Below the pieces are notes generated by a model. It was not told the origin of the DNA. It did no database searches and saw nothing but the letters and a program-made list of their open reading frames with translations. A DNA stretch of 64,000 bases, taken from contig JADNRZ010000008.1 of the NCBI GenBank assembly GCA_015501605.1, positions 496,001 to 560,000 on the forward strand, in the 5' to 3' direction. Every line of letters starts with the position of its first letter. The stretch's first letter is position 1. The stretch comes from Panaeolus papilionaceus. Taxonomy: Eukaryota; Basidiomycota; Agaricomycetes; Agaricales. Of this stretch, positions 36,106-47,344 are shown one piece after another. The position numbers and the translations under genes are program-made.

Positions 36106-39100
36106 CTAGATTGCATTCGAGTTGTTTCCCGTTACCACTGGGTGAACTGTGTTGTATGCTGGCGGCGCCTCACCAGCCTCACTCTCCATCCCCGAAATGA
36201 GCCTCTCGAACAGCTCATTGGAGTTGATCATCATCTGATTATACTCGACATTCCTCAACGACCGCATCGCTGACGGATTCACAGGACTCGTCTCCGCAGC
36301 GCCGACGTCGCTCGAGTCGGTCGAAGAACTGGAATGACGAGATGTCATTCGCTCCAAAAAGCTATGAGGGTGCCCATGTCCCATAGACGCGTGTTGTTTC
36401 GCAACCTGACAAGGGCAACTCGGTGTGATAGCCGGCTTATTGTCAAACACCTCTGAGTAACGAGGCAAGCTCGTCCACTCTGGATTACATCGACATGATA
36501 GAATGACCACAGGTGTTTGCACCACAATGTCGAAGAGTTTCCTTCTCCCAGTCTTTGCATCCATATGTAAATCGTCGCCCCTCTCAGCGCGAATGACAAC
36601 CTTGAGTACGTGGGTAACAATCATGTTAGCCTTCTTGTTCTTGTTGGTGAACTTTACCGTGTCGCATGATTTGGGGAGTTGCAGGTCGCGGTGAAATGTC
36701 CAAGGACCAGGTCCCATAAGGGTCGACGAAAACTCGGATATGTCGTCCTCTGGATTGACCAGTTGGAAGAGCGGAGAATGGCGAAATGCTTCAGGATCGT
36801 CAGAGTCGAGTGGGAGAATGTGGTCTGCGTTTTTGCCTTCCTTCTTGACAGTAAGCAGATTGTACCGCATAATGGGGTCCGTGCGTGCTAGTCGACGCAT
36901 ATTGGTGTGGTAGTCGACTCGCTCTGTCCACAGTCCTCGTAATCAACACATACACTAGGCAATTAGGAAATAAAAGCGACTATACCTTCAATAAACACCA
37001 ACAAGCGATGGATCTTCATCTTCACAAGAGGCATAAGTGCAAACGATATTGGTATCGTACCCCCGATGTAGAATGCTCTGCCTGATATTGATATGAGGTA
37101 TTGAAGTTGTTGGTCCCAATGTCTCTCCACAATGATGTTTTCACTCTCCTCCGTATCTTCTTCTGTCGGGCATGCAATGGTGATAACCTCCCTAGACGCA
37201 GACATCTTGGCCTTGAAAGCTCCTGGTCTATGAACGTTGGCTTTGAGCCTCCAGATTACGGATCCATAGTCACAGCTCATTGTCGGCGGAGCGTTCCCAG
37301 GAATGTTGAACGATATTGGATATGTATACGTTCCTGTCCACAAAATAACAGCAGTTACCACCACGGATTGGCGCTCAAATCACAGTTGTAAGCTTACCCT
37401 TCGGGAATTCCTTCCACCCTTCCACCTTGTCCTCTTTACGCTTTTTCCCTTTATCCTTTACATCTCCCGACATCATCCGTCCAAGAACACTCCTCTTCTC
37501 CTTGATGCTCTCTATTTCTTCCTCTGAGGAGCCAGCTGCCCGCAGAGAAAGTCCAGTTTCATGAGAAACCATCCTATCTGCAGACCGGCCCCTTCTACCC
37601 CTTTCGCCATCATGGGCCTCTTCGTGTTCTCCATCTGTCATATCCGATCGGCGATAAAAAGCAGGCGAACTTGAACGCACAGCTTCCTTTAATGCATTAG
37701 ACACCGCAGATAAACTGAAGTGTGACTTTCGACCTCGAGACTGAGAGGTTCGTCGCTCGTCCAAGGGGGGTCGTGAATGAGACGATCCTGGAGGAGTACG
37801 GGAACCAGGAGGAACCGAGTCCAATGTTGGCTGATAGCCTGGGTTCTCTGGCAATCGGGTATTGGAACGAGATCGACTAAGTGTAGCTGAACGGGCGAGG
37901 GAGCGTGTTCGTGGAGTCGGTGGATTTGAGCGTGCTGTATATCGGTCCGGGTGTCGAGATGAGCCCTCCTGGGTGTCATCTTCTGGTATGCTGAATCCTA
38001 GACCAGAGGGAGGACGAGAATACTCCTCCGAATATACAGATTGCACTGATCCGCTTATTAGTGGCAAGCTGCCCTGACCTGACCTATTCGTGAATACATG
38101 TGTTTATAACTGGTACGCGGGTTGGACTCACTTCGCCGTGATGTTAAGCTCGTCTGGAGGGACTGCCGAAATTCTTCCAAAGATTGCGCTGCACCAGGGG
38201 AGGAAATGCTCTGACGGATGCCCGGGGGTGGAATGATAGAGGGAGAAGCGAATGGAGAGTAAGGAGGAGACATTTCAAGATGTGGAGAGTCGCATTCGAA
38301 AAGTTCATCAGGCATGTGTTCCTCGTGGTATGACTCGTACATCGGTCTTGCGGCGCCATCGACGCTCATCCGACGAGGAATGCGAGGACGAGAGCGAGGA
38401 CGAGAGCCATGACTATCATGGACACTGGGAGGAGCTCTGGAGGCCGTCTCACCAGCTGGAGAGGTGTTCAAGTGAGCGGCTAGTACAGGAGAACCGTGAG
38501 AGTGGTGGAGTTGATAAGATTGCAAAAACTGCTGCAATCGTGTACGGCTTCTGCTAGTACTTCTATGAGCAGGACTCCCTGACCTTGGACTGCCATGATG
38601 TAGCGCTTCGCTTATCAAGGTAGTTCGACTGACTCCTGGAGAGCGTCGAGCTTCCGTGATTTCCTGATCTGCCTCAGAAAAGTCGTTCAATTCGTCCTCG
38701 CCACGATCGTCATCAAAGCCGTGACTGTCGTATCTGGATTGCGTATTTGAAAGAATCGTTCCTGGACCGACGGAAGCAGTGCGCCTGTGGGCAGCTTTCG
38801 CACTGAAATGCGTCACAGAGGCATGATAGACTCGATGTTCTTCGGTAACCTCTATGCGACGAGCACCAATACCTAAAAATCGGTTCAGTGGCTGTGATTA
38901 GAAACGAATGACAGAAGACCAGTAGAATCGAAGCAGGAATTTTAAATCGAAAGTGACGAGTTGTTTATGTCACAACCCAAACTACAACTCACCTTCAGGC
39001 CATGCGGTGCTCGTTATCGCGCTAAGCTCGACATCAATGCTTGTGATTTTTGTCGGTTTGACGAGATCCAAAATCAACAGGCCTCGAAGAACAGAGGAGC

Positions 39101-39266
39101 GAGGTTCATTGGGAGCCGATTGATTATGTCTTCTGCGAGGTGCACCGTCTGTACGAAGGAATACAGCAGACTCGGTCAAACGTATGGATAGGGTATTGTG
39201 CGTTGTCTGTTTCTTCTTCGTTATCGGATGTGTTTGTGGAGGCTTCTTGACGCTACTCTGTGTCAT
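36106..39266 (-). CDS. Alpha-arrestin (ART family ubiquitin-ligase adaptor)
   Basis: Five exons (39266-38993, 38872-38132, 38078-37398, 37333-36986, 36923-36106) give 953 residues with closed phases. The arrestin fold opens with SVLRGLLILDLVKPTKITSI, an ART-type start, and resumes at YTYPISFNIPGNAPPTMSCD, RHWDQQLQYLISISGRAFYI and GTIPISFALMPLVKMKIHRL, then ERVDYHTNMRRLARTDPI. Between these parts lies a disordered, Ser/Arg/Pro-rich insertion of roughly 450 residues. A PPAY motif near the C-terminus (GEAPPAYNTV) fits binding to the WW domains of a Nedd4/Rsp5-type ligase. Family role: recruiting the ligase to plasma-membrane transporters for endocytosis. Yeast ART2/ART8 (Ecm21/Csr2) is the closest resemblance I can name, from the large N-domain insertion. 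Confidence 0.9.
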
Positions 39267-40085
39267 GTTTACAAATAGTCGGTCGGCTAGCGGTTTGCTT
39301 GCTGTGGTATGGAGGCGTTGGGGTATCTAGCGAAAACTCCAAGGGGGGGTAGATGGTGAGGGCTGTAGCAGGTCGGGAGATTATCCGGTGCTACAAGCTC
39401 AGAATATCAGCGACAATGCGGTCAAATTGTGGATGGTGGTCGACTGGTGGGCTTCAAGGATAGACAGGGGTTGTAATTGTCGGATTCCTGGGGTTAGAAT
39501 CATAGCAAAAAACATGATTACAAACGGAAATATGGAAACAATTGTAGCCAACAAAGTACATACATGAGCCGGGTATGAAGGAGTAATGTCAGGTAATGTC
39601 AGAGACTCGACTCGACTCGGTCGACTAGAGATCTAGCCTCTTGAAAACGGGTGAAGAGTCGAGATTAGGCCCAAGTTATCCAAACCTTTCCTACACAGCC
39701 TTAGGGGATGGATATAATATAACACTTGACTTACAGAAAACGAGAGGGTCAAAGGTGGTGGGAGGAACAGAAGAATTTAAATTCAGAATTCACGGATGTC
39801 ATTTCCGGGACAGTGAAATGCACGTGAAGGGTAGCGCTATAAATAACTTCAATCAGTCAAAATCAAATCTAGCTGACGGTGATCGTGTTCAAAGTGGAGC
39901 CTGATCTGTGCAACAAACAGCTTAATGGGCGTCTCCATGCGCGTAGGTACATAACGATACAGTAATAAATCAAGGCACTAGGGCTACATGTGCTATAAAT
40001 AATAAAACTATAATTTAAAGAAAATAGATCAGGGGTGGTTCTCAGTAGTATAAGAAAAAGTTGTGTATCTTGGTAGAATACCTAA
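39267..40085. other. Spacer between alpha-arrestin start and REV1 end
   Basis: The arrestin 5' region and REV1 3' UTR lie here. An ORF at 39641-39904 (87 codons) has no recognisable features. No repeats or RNA genes were seen. Confidence 0.45.
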
Positions 40086-43000
40086 TCACTTCAACGAAAT
40101 CCCACTTCCAAACCGTTTCTGAGCGACTTCATCCATCTTGTCCTTGACCTCATGAAATGTCTCCCACCACGCCTCACCAACGGGGTCTCGCTGACTAGAA
40201 TCCAGGTCGTCCTCATCCAAATACTCATATGCAGGCCAAAGCCGTCTCATCAAAACCAACCACCACTTCATTACCTCAATAGCTCGTTCTACCGACACAT
40301 CAGTGTACTCGTTCCCATCAATGGATTGGACAAGGTACTTGGACAGGTATTCCACGTCTTTCGCTCGCGGTTTCCAGTGTCGGTAGGTCATGAGCCAGGT
40401 TTCGAGGATATTTTGGATGTCGCCAGTCTCCGTAAATATCAACTTTTCCTTTTTCTTTCCGTATTGTTTAAGTGACGGAGGTTGAATGTATTTTGCTCGT
40501 GGTTTGGGTGCACGACACGGGACAAATCCAGGGGGAAAGACGATCTTGGCTGCTTTGATAACCTTTCGTTCTGAGGGTGGTGTTGGCAATCTCCCTCTAT
40601 CTCTGATAAGTCGGGCCATGACGAGTTGCTCCCTCTGCACCTTGACGGGAAGAGCGTTAAATACGTCCGGGTCAAGTTTTAGCGCTCTTAACGCAGCATC
40701 TGTCATGCGTACAGCTGGTTTCTTCGGTTTTGGTAACGCCCACGCATATATAGCAGCTTTGGTTGGTGAAATACTTGGTCGACTTCGTGGCGCAAGTTGT
40801 TGCGCTATTCGCCCATAATTTGGTTTCGATTTAGGTTTCTCGGGAAATATCTGTGGTGGTACTGATTTTCTCTCCGAAGGCTGTCGAGAGATAGAATTCT
40901 TTGAGACACCGGCGGGTTGCGCTGCAGGGAACGGTGACACGGAGCGTCGCTTGTATTCCGACTCCAATTCAGCCCTGATATCCGCTGGAAGGGCATCAAA
41001 AACTGATCTGTCAACCTGAGAGAAGGAAGGTAATTCCAAGCTCATTGTCTCCGCTTTCTGAGGTTTGGAGGGGACATTAACGCTGGTAGGTTGAGCTGAC
41101 AAACGGCTGGGTATCGTGGACTCGGAAGTCGTGGCTTTGCTAGGTGGAGGACCTGTGTTTTGTTTGAAAGGCAGAACCGCTTGACCAGTACTAGATGCAG
41201 AGGCGGCTGAACTACTCGACTCCAGTTTTTGGACTTGGATACCAATCCCGCGCAATTCCTTTGGGTCAAAGTGGAACGATTTGAGCATTCTCCACGCATG
41301 CTCGCCAATCAGGTGTTCATCACTCGTAGCGCGCCCTGTCGGGCCTTGGAGGGGCATCTGCTTGTTGAACAAGTCGCATGCACCGTGACCGAGGAACTAG
41401 AAGTAGGACTTGTTACAGTTGTTAAGTTAACGTAGAACGAAAACGCTACCTTTGGTGCTTCCACTGGCGCTGTGGGATCACGTTTCATGATCTTCAAGGT
41501 TATTGACTTCCCAATCATGTTGATAGCCTCCAATCGCTTTCTGACTTCCGTCGCCATCTGAAAAACGAAGTTTTTGGCCTGTTCGTTGTTTTCAAATCGA
41601 ATGCCATACTGTAACCATACAGTCAACGTTTTATCATCCAATTCAAAGGCCAGTACTCACACTAATCTCGCAAGAGACAGATTTCCTAGGCTTGTGAGAC
41701 TCCAGTTTGCGGTCGTCGATGCCACGAAGGGCCTTGTAAAGATTTTCGCCAGATGCCTTCCCCAAAGCCTCGACCAGAACACCTTTACTCCGACCGAAAA
41801 GCTCCCCCAGATCTGCTGTGCCGAGTTTCTCTATCGCCTTCTGTTTCATTGACCAACCGAACCCGTGAAGGTCTGTAATCTGCAGTGGAGCTAAAAACTC
41901 CTGTATTTCAGCTGGGAAGAGGTGATATGAACCACCTGGTTTCGCTCTACGAGTAGCAAGTCGAGCTAGAAGGATATTATGCGAAATTCCGATGCTGACT
42001 GATGCAACATTCAGAAGTGAGGAGGGAAGGTATATTGCAACAGTGCTTACTTTCGCAGCTAGTGGCATGCCTAATCTCTGCTCGAATCTTTTCTGCATAA
42101 TCCCTGGCTGGGTCGCCAATGGCAGAGCGTTCCTTCAGCTCATTAACGGCGCCTGTGACGTCAATGAGGGCCTCGTCAACTGACACAGCTTGCAGGTCCT
42201 CGGCGTGTGCCATGAGGACGGTATAGAATTTTAGCGAGAACTCTTTGTAGCGATCAAATTCGTAGGGTATGGTTACAACTTCTGGACAAAGCTGGCGGGC
42301 CTGTTGCAAGCTAAAGCATATTTAAGTAAGACGCATAATACAAACGGATTGCACGTTACCTCATCCCGTTTTTGATGCCAAAGGCTCGAGCCTCGTAGCT
42401 TGAGCTAGCAATTTCGCTCGTGCTCGAAGCACCACCTTGAGTTCCTTGAGAATGGCATACTATAACAGGCTTTCCCTTCAAATGAGGCCGACTGATCAAC
42501 CCAGCTGAGACGAAGAAACAGTCAAAATCGCAGTGCATAATGACGCGATCCTGTTCGGGATCTGCTTTCCCTTTCCCTTTCCATTTAGAGGGCGATTGTA
42601 GTATAGCACCTCGCATACTGATGTTGCGCTCGTTGCCGTCGGGCGCAATCTGTGCCTCAGATTTAACCTTGCCAGCGTGACCAACACCACCAGCTGCTTC
42701 AGCGCGGTCCTGTGCTTCTTGAACCAATTCCAAGAGCTCAGCCTTCCATGTGGCCAGATGGTGCAGGCGAGAATTTTTATAGTAACCTTCGATGAAGTTG
42801 GAGGAAGCAGAGGTATGGGCTTTCCGCCATTCTGGATTGGCCATAACACGCTGTGCATTTGGGTTGGATTTGTCTGCTGCATATCCTGGTACACGGGCGG
42901 CATCTGCTTTGGTGGCGGGGTCTGTGACATAAAGTGGATCCGGGATCGTAGGTTTGGGTTTCAAGAGGCTGGTGGCGCGGGGCTGCGCAGAAGGAGGAGC

Positions 43001-43864
43001 CTCAGGTTCTTGCGTGAGGTCGGTCAGGCTGGATTGTTTGATTTTGGTGCCCTGACTGTCTTCAATTCTTTTCTCATGCGTGTATTGGAAGTCTTTCCAT
43101 GGAAGTAGGACCCCTTGCTTGGTGCTCTCTATAAGCCATTCAGGTCGCACAACCTTCATGTACTTGAATTCACGAATTTTCGCAGGGGTTAACGAGCAAG
43201 TAATGATATGCGTCCTGTTGGTACTCCAATTAAGCGACATTGATCAGCAATGGCTAACTTGGCTGGCTTACACTAATGCTTTGCGGTCCAGATAAGGATG
43301 AAAAACGCCCCCATGTTTGACGATGAGTTGGCGCAACTCTTGAACGGAAGGGCGTGTGTACCCGTTGATCTACGAGAGAGAGCCGTTAATAATCAGCTAT
43401 GTACCCTTGACTCTCAAACTTGGACAGCTCACATAAACGGCAAGCCCTTGGAACAAACCACCTGTTGTCTGTTTGGCAGATTCCCCAACACTGACCATTT
43501 GCGCATTCTGTATCTGTAGTTTTGCACGCTTTCGTCGCATGTAGTCCCCAAATCCCCCAAATTTATAGGCATCGTAGGTGTCATCTTTGGGCATCTCTTG
43601 AACTTTCCTCTCATCCTCATCCTCTGAATCAGGCACCACAGAGCTATGCCTTCTCTTTAAAGAGGATTGAGCGGGCTGAGGGAGTTCAATTTCTTCATCA
43701 TCTTCGTCCATAGGACTGTCCATGTTCAGTCCAGATCCTTTTGGAACATCATTAGGAGGTAGGTCACCGGGTAGAACTGTACTGTTGAGGGCTTCAAGAA
43801 ACTGAGAATCCTCTTCTTCGTAATAATAGTCAGAGGAGCCTTGTGATGTTCCCGCTAGAATCAT
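40086..43864 (-). CDS. REV1: DNA repair protein REV1 (Y-family translesion polymerase, dCMP transferase)
   Basis: Seven exons (43864-43433, 43369-43272, 43214-42360, 42310-42051, 41998-41661, 41608-41450, 41396-40086) give 1,150 residues. REV1 inserts dCMP opposite lesions and scaffolds other translesion polymerases. An acidic N-terminus leads to a BRCT domain (about residues 133-230; INGYTRPSVQELRQLIVKHG, FKYMKVVRPEWLIES). The polymerase core starts near residue 399 with the metal-binding MHCDFDCFF, then SSYEARAFGIKNGM, the second catalytic motif SVDEALIDVT near 507, and SIGISHNILLARLATRRAKP. Two ubiquitin-binding motifs, VFDALPADIRAEL (about 846) and VFNALPVKVQREQL (about 961), and the C-terminal interaction domain (about 1043-1120, NILETWLMTYRHW) are all present. 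The ATG at 43864 is the best start; the frame upstream has only non-ATG codons. Confidence 0.95.
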
Positions 43865-44871
43865 ATCAATACAACATATATAGTGACATTGACCTGAGTG
43901 GAAGGTATACAGAGAGGAGGTATGGGTTGACAATGAGATAGTCAAAGTCTGATGAGAACTATTAGTATTGAGTCAGACGCGGTTCCTACTGGAGGACGCG
44001 ATATTGACACGTGATCATCTTCTTGAAGCAACAAAGATAAACAATTTAAAACATCGACCAAACCCCTTGCCACCAATGCTGCCAGTTGCCATTGTCATTG
44101 TCCGTTCACCTCCTTCACCACTCAGTCTATGAAAACAGGATTTCCTTCATATTTTAATTAACACTATTCGATGCCGAATTTTACTCTTCTTTGTATTCCT
44201 TAAATGTCTGGGAACTGTCAAGCTAGTAACGGCTGCTTTGTTTGACAGTGGACACCCATGTCATTGTCACCTACACGCACCTTAATGTCGTTATGGCCCG
44301 TTCATTTCATGGCTCCATCGTGGAAATGTGCAGGAGAAATGCACCTAACGACAGTTATTGTCCTCGAAATGAGGCCGGTGACCACTGATAGGTGCGATAA
44401 TGAAGAGGAGAAGCATGAGGCATCAGATTCGCCACCCATTGTCCCAGACTAACTTCTCCAGGCTCTTATCTTCTAGGCACGGTTGTAGAGAAATCACTTC
44501 AGCATTGCGTTCAGCATTTTGCCATTTTCTGTTCGCTGATCCCGCTGTCTATAGAGTGGAGCGCCATGTTTTCCCTCCGTGAATGTATGACGAAATTGCA
44601 CGGTCATACCAGCCACGGGATGACGGAAAATATATTATCATCAACACAGGGCCTAAAAGTCAGAACTAAATGAAGTAAATTTTATGAGCCTTCGCGAAGC
44701 TGACGGGAAAGAAGCGGATGGGCGCGTGGGGGCGTGCTGCACACCTTACGCCGCGTTCACAGTTCGGTTTCCAGACTATAAGAAACGGGATCAGTTTTTT
44801 TGGCCTCGTTTCTTTCTTCCTTGTCCGCTGTTGATAGCTCACTCGCTCGCTACTTTTGTTTATCCCCCATC
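43865..44871. other. Divergent spacer between REV1 and cupredoxin-like gene
   Basis: The 1 kb holds two promoters. A TATA-like CTATAAG at 44776-44782 lies about 95 bases before the cupredoxin start codon and is followed by a pyrimidine-rich leader. No ORF with recognisable features. Confidence 0.45.
44776..44782 (+). promoter_or_regulatory. Putative TATA element of the cupredoxin-like gene
   Basis: CTATAAG stands alone in a GC-richer stretch, about 95 bases before the ATG at 44872 and before a T/C-rich leader. Position and sequence are suggestive; no transcript start is visible in the sequence. Confidence 0.35.
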
Positions 44872-45659
44872 ATGCGCGCGTCAGTGTTGTCTGTGAGTCT
44901 TATGCTCCCCCGCGCCTGGGTGATGACTGGTATCTGACGACTCTATTCAGCTCTTTGCCGCCTTTGGTGCTGCATGCGCGAAAACTATTGTGGTCACTGT
45001 AGGTGGTAACACCACAGATAATCCTGGAGCAGTCTTTGAGCCACAGACTGTTGTGGCCAAGGAAGGGGACATCGTGTTCTTCAACTGTAGGCAATACTGA
45101 ACCCGTTTCGGGGTGAATTATGTTAATCCCCCTTCATTTTCCTCAGTTACCCAAGGCAATCACACCGTCACTCAATCCACCTTTGCTGCCCCTTGCGTTC
45201 CAGCTCATTTCACAAACGATACTATCAACGGTTTTGACTCTTCATTCCGCAACGCCGGAAACTTTAGTGCCATCACCAATCTTCCTGTGACCATCAAGAG
45301 CCCCAATGAAACCATCTGGTTCTTCGACTGGAACCTGTGTGCACAGGGAGGAGTAGGCGCTATCAACATAAACGACACGAGTCTTGAAACACTCGATGGC
45401 TTTGTTGTACGTGCCACTGTTTTTTTCGATCACACATCGGTCTCACAGATGTAACCTATAGCGGAATGCCATACGCCTGAACGGAACGGATTCCACATCC
45501 TCGTCTAGTTCAGCATCTCCGACAGCCACCAGCCCTAGTGGAACAGCCTCGACAGGAACGCCAACACCATCCAATGGTGCCGCTGCCGAACGTTCTATTC
45601 AAATAGGTTACACCTTGGTGCTTCCCGCACTTGCTCTCTTGGCCGGCGTATCCTTCTAA
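44872..45659 (+). CDS. Secreted GPI-anchored cupredoxin-like (extracellular serine-rich) protein, copper site apparently lost
   Basis: Four exons (44872-44892, 44951-45086, 45147-45406, 45462-45659) give 204 residues. A signal peptide (MRASVLSLFAAFGAACA) precedes a single plastocyanin-like beta domain: TIVVTVGGNTTDNPGAVFEP, DIVFFNFTQGNHTVTQSTF and APCVPAHF. A Ser/Thr-rich linker (TSSSSASPTATSPSG) and a hydrophobic C-terminal tail (LVLPALALLAGVSF) follow, as in GPI-anchored proteins. The first copper-ligand histidine (GNHTVTQS) is there. The C-terminal ligand loop reads IWFFDWNLCAQGGVGAIN, without the Cys-His-Met pattern of blue copper proteins. Relatives are wall or surface proteins of basidiomycetes, often expressed in fruiting or wood growth; function here is unknown. 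Confidence 0.88.
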
Positions 45660-46708
45660 ACCTTAACGACTTTTCTCTACGTGTCCATCTTGACTTAAGT
45701 GTACAGCATTTATTTATTCCTTTCTTGAACTCGAAAACAAGGATGAACATTTGGTACAACATACTTGTTGTCCTTCTTTTACGTTATTATATGAGACATA
45801 GCTTCGGCATTGTGACATTTGGACATTTTTATGCCACTCTTGTTGCAATAACTATCGGACCTGATCATCCTCGCTGTTTGCAAATCACATTGGCACATTT
45901 AATTTTTGACCACCAACCACTCGCATATTGCACAACGACTGCCTTAGCCGGTACTTGTTTCTGCGGGGAACCTATGTCCATACCGGGCATCGTAATAGCT
46001 TGCGAGTGTATTGGGCCCTGGTCCAATCCCGTTCATCTACGGCTACCATGAGCGCTAGCAGATCGTCGCCCGACCAGTGGAGCGCGAAGGTGAGCCAAGG
46101 CTACTCGGTTTTATCAGGAGTGACAGTTCTGTCACGAACTTTTAGTCGGAAAGTGTCATTTTGCACAGGTAATAACGGTCGCTGACGAGCACCTTACTAT
46201 TCATGAGCCCCGTGGAAAAGGTCAGCAGGTTGCAAAAGATCCTGTTGGGTCGCTATGTTCGCAATTGTGACAAGAGGTCTTGATATTGTCTCTGACGGCT
46301 GCTTCGCGCACTATATCCTGCAGCAAATGAGTCTAATGGACGGCAGAGCTATTTGCTTCCAAGAAAAATTAGGCGCCAATTTGATCGTAGCAATCAAAAT
46401 GGCATGTGATGTCCCTGATGCCCCACCCTCCCAAATTCGTGCACGCGAATAAGCCATTTGAGCCTTCGATCGCTGGAGTAACACACATGGATGAATAAAA
46501 TTTGCTGGGCACATCTGAGCAGTGAGCATGAGGTATGAAACTGCGGAAATTTTTGATTGGTCATTAGCATCCGTCACTCTGATTTCAGGATAAACGCTTT
46601 CGCGATTAAGCACGTCAAATATTTGACATATGTGTCGAGTCCAGGCGACTTCTTGAGCGTGCCAGTACCTCCCCTCCTCGACTGTCCTGTTAACGCATCT
46701 GCCTCACC
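45660..46708. other. Spacer between cupredoxin-like and GNAT genes
   Basis: Contains the 3' UTR of the left gene and the 5' region of the right. ORFs at 45725-46051 and 46255-46452 show no domain and are judged incidental. Confidence 0.4.
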
Positions 46709-47344
46709 ATGCAAAGCGATATCTCAATCCGCTCCGTAACTCCTCCGGATTTCCCTGCTTTGCGCATCCTAGCTACTGACATCTTCACCCGAAAAGAACC
46801 CATGACAAGTTATCTGAAGATCAGCGCTGATGAATTTCAGCTCGGCTACGACCAGCTATCGTCACAGATGGACCTCCAAACCTCGTCTGTGGCACATCTT
46901 CCAAACGGAGAGATCGTCGCGTGTCTCTTGACAGTCGATCTCAACGTCCCCTTTGATATGTCCAAACTTTCGTCAACCAGCAAACCCGTCTTCAAATTGT
47001 TGGGGGAGCTGGATGACTGGTTCAAAGCGGAGAATGACCTGTGCGGGAAGAATTCAGATAAACGGGTAATGCACATCGTCGTAGGAGCCACAGCCGATGC
47101 GTATGAAGGAAGAGGGATCAGCAAGAGGTTGCGCGCGGAGACGATCAGGAAAGCGAGGGAGTTCGGATGGGATATGGCCGTCGTGGAATGCACCAATGTC
47201 AAGACGCAGCATCTCATGCGCGACGTGTTCAATTTCCACCCTGGATTAGAGATAAGATTCTCAGACATCGAGGTGGATGGAAAACGGCCAATGGAGGGTT
47301 TGGCTGGTTCAGCCATACTCCTCTACACAGACTTCAAGAAATAA
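46709..47344 (+). CDS. GNAT-family N-acetyltransferase
   Basis: One uninterrupted exon encodes 211 residues. The N-terminus ISIRSVTPPDFPALRILATD is the usual beta1-alpha1 opening of GNAT enzymes, which transfer acetyl from acetyl-CoA to an amine. The acetyl-CoA-binding motif A appears as MHIVVGATADAYEGRGISKR (the R/Q-x-x-G-x-G/A loop being YEGRGIS). Motif B follows with AVVECTNVKTQHLMRDVFNF. Substrate is not predictable. Unlike most neighbours, it has no intron. The ATG at 46709 is followed directly by the domain, so little is missing. Confidence 0.8.
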   Translation: MQSDISIRSVTPPDFPALRILATDIFTRKEPMTSYLKISADEFQLGYDQLSSQMDLQTSSVAHLPNGEIVACLLTVDLNVPFDMSKLSSTSKPVFKLLGELDDWFKAENDLCGKNSDKRVMHIVVGATADAYEGRGISKRLRAETIRKAREFGWDMAVVECTNVKTQHLMRDVFNFHPGLEIRFSDIEVDGKRPMEGLAGSAILLYTDFKK

